A stretch of 19,909 nucleotides of DNA. Origin: Acephala macrosclerotiorum. Lineage: Eukaryota > Ascomycota > Leotiomycetes > Helotiales > Mollisiaceae. The stretch's first letter is position 1. The number at the start of each line of letters is the position of its first letter. Location of the stretch: positions 1-19,909 of the forward strand of contig MU119774.1 in assembly GCA_014904845.1 (NCBI GenBank), given 5' to 3'. A model generated the notes under the pieces. The model was not told where the DNA came from. It worked only from the letters and a program-made list of their open reading frames with translations, and did no database searches. Of this stretch, positions 12,171-19,909 are shown piece after piece. The position numbers and the translations under genes are program-made.

Positions 12171-15150
12171 ATAAATTTATTTTGATATTTTTATATAATC
12201 GAATATTTTTATATATTTTAAATAAACGAATATAAGAATTTTTATATATTATATATAATATTTAATTATATTTTCAATAAATTATAATTAAAATTATATA
12301 AAAAAAAAATTTATAAAAAAATAATAAACAATAAAAATTAATAATAAAATATTAATAATAAAAACTACGATTTCAAATAAAGATTTTATTTTAATTTAAA
12401 GTATTTTATATAATAATTATTCGAATAATATAAATAAAATCAATATTATAATTAAATATATTTAAATCGAATTCGAATTAATTTACGAATAATTAATTAA
12501 ACGATAAATAATTTTTTTTTTTAATTATAAAAATTACTCGATTTTTATAATTATTCGAAATTTTTAAATCGAATTTTTTAATAATATTTTTATTAATTTA
12601 TTTACAATTTATTATAAAATATAAATATATATTAAATTTTTTTTTTTTTAATAATTTTTTCTCGAATAAAATAATATTAAATATTAATATATTTTATTCG
12701 AATATAAAATTAAAAATTTTTACAAATATAATAACGTTTTAATTATTTTTATAAATAATAATATTCGTATTTAAATTATTTAAAAAAAATTTAAAATTAA
12801 ATCGTTTTTTAATTGTATTTATTTATTTAATATATTTAATTTTATAAAATAAAAATAAAATTGTAAATTAACATTTAATAAATTAATTAATAATTATCGA
12901 TTTTATATTAAAAATATAATCGAATATTAATCGTTTAATATTTGAATTTTTAATTTAATTGAAATTAATATAATTTACAAATAATTAAAACGATTTTTAA
13001 AAAATTAAATTTATATTAAATATATTTTAAATATATTAAAAAAAAAATTATTATTTTTATATATATTTTAATTAAATTTAAAATAAATCGATTAATAATT
13101 AAAATAATATAAATAAAATCGAATTATATATTAAATATAATATATATAAAAAAATCAATAATAAATTAATATATTTATTAAAAAATTTGAAATTTTATTT
13201 CGAAAAAATATTAATAAAAATATTATATTATATACGAAATAATTATTTGAAATTATATAAAATTTTATTTAATTTAATAATTCTCAAAACGTTATATTTA
13301 ATAAATAAATCGATATAAATTTTAATATTGATTTTTTTATAAAAAAAAAAATTTATATTTATTTAATTAATTTTTTAATTATAAATAATAATAAAAATAA
13401 AAATTATTTTATAATTTATCGATTTTATTATTAAAATAAAAATTTTATAAAAATCGATTTTTTATTATTTATCGCATTTTATATTATAAATTTTTTTTAT
13501 AATATTATATTTAATTTAAAATATTTATTTTTTAATAAATGATTTACAATTATTCGAATATTTTATTTTTATTTACATTTTATTTTTTATTAAAAAAAAA
13601 TTTTTTTTATATTATTATTTTTTATTATTTTTATTATAAATAATTTATAGTTTATTTAAATATTTAAAATTTGAAAAATTTATACGAATTCGTATAATTG
13701 AAAAAAAAATAATAAAAAATAATTATTATAAAATATAAAATAAAACGAAAAAAAAAATTGTATATATCGATAATAAATTCAATATAAAAAAAATCGAATT
13801 AAAAAAATTGAAAAATTATTAAAAATACAAATAATTATAAAAAACGATAAAATAATTTAATTTAATATTAAAATTTAATTTGTTTTTAATAAATAAAATA
13901 AATATAGTTTTTTAAAAATAAAAATATTGTAAATATTTTTATTATTTTTCGAATTTATTTTTTGTATTAAATAATATATAATATTCGTTTTTAAAAAAAT
14001 TTTCAATTGAATTAAATAAATTTAATTATTAAAAATAAAAAAAAATTTAATAAATCGATAAAATTAAAAAAGTTTAATTATTAAAAATAAAAATAAAAAT
14101 TAAATAAATTGATTTTATTATTAATATTTAAATTGAATTTCAATTTTTAAATATAATTTTTTTTATTATTTCAAAAAATTAAAATTTTTTTAATAAAAAA
14201 TATTTAATTAAAAATTATTTTAATTAAATTCAATTGAAAAAATTTTATATTAAAAGTTTAATCGATAATTTACGTGAAAATAATAAAACGATTTAATAAT
14301 TATAAATTGAAAATATAATCGAAAAATAAAAAATTATTATAAAATAAAAAAATAAATTAATTTAAATAAATTCGATTTTAAATAATCGAAAATAAATAAT
14401 AATAAAATAATTAATTTTATATAATTAATAAATTAATTTTTCGTTATTAATTGTTTTTTTTATAGTTTAAATCGAGTAAAAATATCGAAATAAATAAATA
14501 AATAAAATAAAATAATAAATTTTAATACGAATTTCAACGTTAAAAAAAAATTAATAATTTGATCGAATTCGTAAAATAATTTATAAATTATTAAAATTCG
14601 TACTCGTATTTATTTTTTAAAATAAATTTATTTTAAAAAATACGTTTAATTTTTTTAATTAAAATCGTTCGAATAATATAATTATTTAATTTTAAAATTT
14701 TATATAAAGTATTTTTTTTATATTTAATTAAAATTATAATAATAAATAATAAAATCGAAAATTTTAATATAATTATAATTAAAAATTTTATTATATTATA
14801 TTTCGAACGATAATATATTAATTATAAAATAATATAATCGAAAATAAAAATAATATATATATTTAATTATTTTTAATTAAAATTTAAAATTAAAAATTTT
14901 TTTTTTAAAAAAAAAATAGTTTTTTTTTTTTAAATAATTTAATTAAATCGATAAAATAAATCGTTTATTTCTAATAAATATAATTTAATAAATTTTTAAT
15001 CGATATTATTTTTTTTAAAAATTTTATAAAATTTATTAATTATATATTTTTTTATTATTATTTTATAATTATTTAATTAATTATTTTTTATTTTAATATT
15101 TAAAATAATTTTTAAAATAAATAAAATAATTTATAATTTCGTTATTAAAA
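12171..15150 (+). repeat. Long repeat copy B, truncated at the right
   Basis: 12175-13185 aligns with C 15517-16550, and 13186-15145 aligns with C 16863-18870 and A 180-2040. The stretch present in C at about 16550-16863 is missing, and the junction falls on the shared motif ATTAAAAAA. On the right, the match to C stops at about 15145, just after AATTTCGTTATTAAAA. Between 12891-13041 and C 16263-16410 I count roughly a dozen transitions and three transversions; in every transition C has the G or C and B the A or T. B is thus the more decayed of the two. No coding frame remains. Confidence 0.85.
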
Positions 15151-15152
15151 TG

Positions 15153-15445
15153 AAATTTTTTTTATTTTTTTTATATATAAAAAAAAATTCATTTTATATT
15201 TTTTAATAAATTATAAACTCGAATTTTATACGAGATTATTTATTTATTTAAGAATTATTTATTCAATTATTTATTTTTTATAATTCGAAATTTTATTTAT
15301 TTATTTTTTAATTTTTATTTCTCGAATTTTCGATTATTTCAAATTAATTCTCTTTAATTAATTTTATATGAAAATCAAATTAATTAAATTTTTTTTATTT
15401 ATAATAAGTATAATTAATCAAATTTTATTTAAAAATAAAAAATAA
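15153..15445 (-). repeat. Inverted fragment of the terminal-type repeat
   Basis: Read on the minus strand, this follows the right-hand 320 bases or so of the 1.1-kb unit (about 5037-5350 of copy 1). Matching parts include the block around AAATTATTTATTTATTTAA at about 15234, equivalent to the reverse complement of 5232-5255, and TATAATTAATCAAATT at 15409, equivalent to the reverse complement of 5060-5075. It replaces the rest of copy B and is therefore the trace of an insertion or rearrangement. The orientation is opposite to all the other copies in the window. Confidence 0.75.
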
Positions 15446-15449
15446 ATTT

Positions 15450-15515
15450 TTTTTATTAATAATATATAAAAAAAACGAAATTTTTTTATAGATAAAAAAA
15501 ATAAAAAAAAATATT
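15450..15515 (+). repeat. Forward end piece of the terminal-type repeat
   Basis: TTATTAATAATATATAAAAA followed by an ACG-containing block and AGATAAAAAAAATAAAAAAA matches the right end at 6400-6455. With 15153-15180 it forms an imperfect inverted repeat with arms of about 28 bases about 300 bases apart. Copy C begins immediately to the right, at TATTTATTTTGATATTTTTA. Confidence 0.6.
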
Positions 15516-18500
15516 TATTTTGATATTTTTATACGATCGAATATTTTTACATATTTTAAACGAGTAAATACAAAAATTTCTATATATTATATACGATATT
15601 TAATTATATTTTCAATAAATTATAATCAAAATTATATACGAAAAAAATTTGTAAAAAAACAATAAATAATAAATAAAAAAAAATAAAAATTTAATAATAA
15701 AATATTAATAATAAAAATTAAAATTTTAAATAAAAAATTTATTTTAATTTAAAATATTTTATACAATAATTATTCGAATAATATAAATAAAATCGATATT
15801 ATAATCGAATATATTTAAATCGAATTTAAATCAATTTATAAACGATCAATTAAAATAACAAATAATTTTTTTTTTAATTATAAAAATTACTCGATTTTTA
15901 TAATTATTTGAAATTTTTAAAACGTTTTTTTAATAATATTTTCATTAATTTATTTGTAATTTGTTATAATATATTAATATATTTTAAATTTTTTTTTTTT
16001 CGATAATTTTTTTTTCAAACGAAATAATATTAAATATTACTATATTTAATTCGAACGTACAATTGAAAATTTTTCGTAAATATAATAATATTTTGATTAT
16101 TTTTATAAATTATAATAATATTAATATTTAAATCGTTAAAATTGATTTATTTAAAAAAAATTTATAATTAAATTATTTTTTTGATTGTATTTGTTTATTT
16201 AATATACTCGATTTCACAAAATAAAAAAAAGATTATAAATTGACGTTTAATAAATCAATTAATAATTATCGATTTTATATTAAAAATATAATCGAATATC
16301 GATCGTTTAATATTTCGATTTTCGATTTAATTGAAATTAATATAATTTTCGAGTGATTAAATCGATTTTTGAAAGATTAAATTTATATTAAATATATTTT
16401 GAATATATTAAAAGATTTTTTTTATTGTTTTTATATATATTTCAATCGAATTCGAAATAAATCGATTAATAATTAAAATAATGTAAATAAAATAAAATTA
16501 CGTATTAAATATAATATATATAAAAAAATTGATAATAAATTAATATACTTATTAAAAAAAAACAATATTTAATAGTTTTTCTCGATTAAAATTAATTAAA
16601 TTATTAATTTTATTAAAATATTAATAATAAAATAAATCGATATATTATTATTTTTGAAATTTTTTTAAAAATAATAAAAATAATAAAAATAATTTGAAAT
16701 AATATTTATATTTAAATAAAAATAATATAAATTAAAATTAAATATATAAAAATTAAACGATTTTTTAATAGTATTAATATTTTTTAGTAAATTACTAATA
16801 ATAAAAAAATCGTTAACATAAATAATAATTGTATTTTTTCGATAAAAAATAAAAATATTAATATTAAAAAATTTAAAATTTTATTTTAAAAAGAAATTAA
16901 TAAAAATATTATATTATATACGAAATAATTACTTAAAACTATATAAAGTTTTATTTAATTTAATAATTTTTAAAACGCTATATTTAATAAATAAATTAAT
17001 ATAAATTTCAATATTAATTTTTTTTATAAATTTTTTTTTTTTATATTTATTTAATTAATTTTATTATCGAAATAAAAATTTTATAAAAATCGATTTTTTT
17101 TTATTATTTGAAATCGCGAATTATTTATTGTATTTTATATTGTAAAAATTTTTTATAATATTATATTTAATTTGAAATATTTATTTTTTCATAAATAATT
17201 TATAATTATTCGAATATTTTATTTTTATTTACGTTTTATTTTTTATTAAAAATATATTTTTTTTTTGTATTATTGTTTTTTATTGTTTTTATTATAAACA
17301 ATTTATAATTTGTTTAAATATTTGAAATTCGAAAAATTTAATCGAATTCGTATAATCGAAAAAAAAATAATAAAAAGTATTTATTGTAAAATATGAAATA
17401 AAATCCCAAAAAAATTTATATATATTAATAATAAATTCAATATAAAAAAAAATCGAAAAATTATTAAAAATACGAATAATTAAATAAAATAATCGAACGA
17501 TTTAATTCAATATTAAAATTTATTTTATTTTTAATAAATAAAATAAACGTAATTTTTTGAAAATAAAAATATTATAAATATTTTTATTGTTTTTCGAATT
17601 CGTTTTTTGTATTGAATAATATATAATATTCATTATTGAAATTTTTTTCGATTAAATTAAATAAATTTAATTATTAAAAACAAAAATTTAATAAATTAAT
17701 AAAATTAAAAAAATTTAATTATTAAAAATAAAAATTAAATAAATCGATTTTATTATTAATATTTAAATCAAATTTCGATTTTTAAATATAATTTCTTTTT
17801 ATTATTCGAAAAAAATGAAATTTTTTTTAGTGAAAAATCGTTTAATTAAAAAATATTTTAATTAAATTCAATAAAAAAATATTTTATATTAAAAATTTAA
17901 TTAATAGTTTATATAAAAACAATAAAACGAGTTAATAATTGCAAATTGAAAACGTAATCAAAAAACGAAAAATTGTTGATTTTATATTATTAAATAAATA
18001 ATTAATATTTTTAAAAAAATAAAAAATTATTATAAAATAAAAAAATAAATTAATTGAAATAAATTTTATTTTAAATAATTGAAAATAAATAAAAATAAAA
18101 TAATAAATTTTATATAATTAATAAATTAGTTTTTTATTATTAATTGTTTTTTTTTTACGAATTAAATCGAGTAAAAATATTAAAAATAATAAATAAAATA
18201 AAATAACGAGTTTTAATATAAATTTTAATATTAAAATAAAAATTAGTAATTTAATTGAATTTGTAAAATAATTTATAGATTATTAAAATTCGTATTTGTA
18301 TTTATTTTTTAAAGTAAATTTATTTTAAAAAAAGTATTTAATTTTTTTAATTGAAATTACTCGAATAATACGATTATTTGATTTTCAAATTTTATATAGA
18401 GTATTTTTTTCGTATTTAATTAAAATTTCTCGAACGATTTTATTTCGATTTTTTTAATTTTTATTAAAATTATAATAATAAATAATAAAATCGAAAATTT

Positions 18501-19909
18501 TAATATAATTGTAATTAAATTTTTTATTGTATTATATTTCGAATAATAATATATTAATTATAAAATAATATAATCGAAAATAAAAATAATACGTATATTT
18601 AATTGTTTTTAATTAAAAATTAAAATTGAAATTAATTTTTTTAAAAAATTTTTTTTTTTTTCAAATAATTTATTTAAATTATTCGAATAAATTATTTATT
18701 TTTAATAAATATAATTCGATAAATTTTTAATCGATTTCGTTTTTTTTAAAAATTTTATAAAATTTATTAATTATATATTTTTTTAATTATTATTTTATAA
18801 TCGTTTAATTATTTATTTTTTATTTTAATATTTAAAATAATTTTTAAAATAAATAAAACAATTTGTAATTTCGTTTTTAAATTTAATAATATATATTTAT
18901 ATTAATTTAATTTTATTATATATAAATATAATAAAAAATCGATTATATTAAAATAAATTAATTTTATTAAATATTTTTTTAATTTATTAAAATAATTATA
19001 CGATTTTTATTTGTTTTTTTGTATAATATATATATTGTAAATATATAATCTATTTTTAGATTTTATTATAAAATCGATCGAAAATTTATCGAGTTTTTAA
19101 ATATTGAAATAATTTATATAATTATATTAAATAAATTTATTTTAAATAATTGTATAAATTTTAAATAATTTAAACGAATAAAAATTTCGTTTAATCGAAA
19201 TTTCAATTATTAAAATAACGATTATTGTAAAACGATATAAAAAAAAATTACTCGATTTAATCGAAAAATTAAAAATTATTTCGTATAATAATATTAATTT
19301 TATATTTATTAATTATTTACGAAATTAAATTTTCGTAAAATTATAAATAAAAAATTTTATTTTTAAAAAATTGAAAAATTAAAATGAGATTATATAGTTT
19401 TATAAATAAACATTATTTAACGTTAATAAAAATAAATATTATTAATTTATTATTCGAATTTAAAATTGAAATTGAAATTTTTTTAATTTTTTTGAATTTA
19501 ATTTAATTTTTTATATTTTCGTATAATTTGAAATTATTAAATCGAAAATTAATAAATTGAAATCGATTTATAATAATATAATTAGTATAATTAATATTAA
19601 CGATTTAATCGTTTTTAAAAAACTTAATAAAAATTTTTTTTATATTAAATAAAAAAAAGTAAAAAAATAAAATAAAATAAATATAAAAATCGATTTATTA
19701 TTAATAATTAAAAATTAAAATTTGTAAATTATAATTATAATTATATTAATAGATTTTACGAATAAAATAGAAAACGATATAAATTTAATTAAAATTTTTA
19801 ATTTTTTTGAAAATAAATTTTTATATCGTTTGATTTCTATTTATTATTATTTTTTTTTTTTTTTAATATTAAAATTTTTTTTAAAATAAAAATATTTAAT
19901 AAAATATTT
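15516..19909 (+). repeat. Long repeat copy C, least decayed, runs out of the window
   Basis: Has the most complete left part of the long repeat seen here. 15517-16550 pairs with B 12175-13185; 16690-19909 pairs with A 1-3046; 16550-16690 is present only here among the A/B/C copies. It retains more CpG than its relatives, as well as more AGT, ACA and ACT contexts, so it was mutated less or later. Compared with A it has lost one 34-base unit at 18949. The CCC at 17405-17407 is not shared with A or B. No open frame or protein motif is visible even in this copy. Confidence 0.85.
17399..17415 (-). other. Lone CCC triplet, inverted twin of 7940-7956
   Basis: TAAAATCCCAAAAAAAT is the exact reverse complement of 7940-7956 and holds the only CC doublets I can find. 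At the equivalent place copy B reads AAAACGAAAAAAA (about 13743) and copy A reads TCGAAAAAA (673), so the CCC is peculiar to copy C. Confidence 0.6.

Larger units (their letters stand above)
1..19909. other. RIP-like, gene-free AT-rich heterochromatic block
   Basis: The whole window has one composition: A and T nearly throughout, with isolated CpG islets of two bases. In positions 1-720 I count 16 C and 22 G; 14 of the 16 C are in CpG, and 7 of the 8 G outside CpG are in TpG. Random expectation for CpG at this composition is about 0.5. Stops (TAA above all) occur every few codons in all six frames, and I find no reading frame with a protein-like composition. RIP is known in ascomycetes to convert C to T in duplicated DNA, most strongly in CpA and weakly in CpG. 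The repeat copies here differ mostly by transitions, as RIP predicts. A fungal origin is inferred, not proven. Confidence 0.8.

Noticed and set aside
15153..15515. A separate MITE of about 360 bp, because of the inverted arms
   Set aside because: Both arms and the interior are explained by two pieces of the 1.1-kb terminal-type repeat in opposite orientation, and no target-site duplication can be distinguished in this A/T background.
1..19909. Mitochondrial, apicoplast or Plasmodium-like intergenic DNA, suggested by the very low G+C
   Set aside because: No tRNA, rRNA or organelle protein genes are visible in 20 kb. Such genomes are not known for G+C confined to CpG, nor for repeat copies differing by C/T and G/A transitions.
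1..19909. Bisulfite-converted or otherwise chemically treated sequence, because non-CpG C is nearly absent
   Set aside because: Bisulfite conversion would deplete C on one strand only and leave G. Here both are lost outside CpG, and the repeat copies differ from each other in a way that suggests decay over time.
1..19909. Short open frames rich in Lys, Asn, Ile and Phe codons
   Set aside because: They are short chance frames in A/T sequence, are not conserved between copies A, B and C, and show no domain motif.
1..19909. TATA boxes, A-rich replication-origin consensus elements and T-run terminators
   Set aside because: Every such A/T motif occurs many times by composition alone, so no single one can be supported.

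Overview
This window carries no gene that can be supported. It is about 20 kb of extremely AT-rich DNA, with 38 G or C in the first 720 bases by hand count (about 5%). Stop codons fill every frame on both strands. I see no tRNA, rRNA or CRISPR array and no conserved protein motif. Almost every C and G that survives sits in a CpG dinucleotide, or in TpG/CpA, one transition away from CpG. Related copies within the window differ mainly by C/T and G/A transitions. This is what repeat-induced point mutation (RIP) leaves behind in filamentous ascomycete fungi, so the best reading is an old, silenced, heterochromatic repeat block (an AT-rich isochore, or pericentromeric or centromeric DNA) of a Pezizomycotina-type fungus. 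The organism is inferred from the mutation pattern alone. No gene is available to confirm it.

Layout, left to right. 1-4262 is the right part of a long repeat (copy A). 4263-5360 and 5361-6455 are two direct tandem copies of a roughly 1.1 kb unit, here called the terminal-type repeat because its right end also precedes the other long copies. 6456-12115 is an older, more diverged relative of the long repeat (copy X). 12120-12170 is a short stub of the terminal-type repeat. 12171-15150 is copy B, cut off in mid-element. 15153-15445 is an inverted fragment of the terminal-type repeat, and 15450-15515 is a forward piece of its right end. 15516-19909 is copy C, the least decayed copy, which runs out of the window. 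A starts at a point equivalent to about 16690 in C, and C ends at a point equivalent to 3046 in A, so A and C overlap almost perfectly in content.

The pattern 'terminal unit, long internal region, terminal unit' fits several dead LTR retrotransposons (LTR about 1.1 kb, internal region about 5.6 kb) inserted side by side and then destroyed. No reverse transcriptase, integrase, primer-binding site or polypurine tract can be read any more, so the LTR assignment is an inference. The most unusual signals are the near-exclusive CpG retention, signs of a second and later decay process acting on those CpGs, and a lone pair of GGG/CCC triplets in identical 17-bp sequences lying in opposite orientation 9.5 kb apart.
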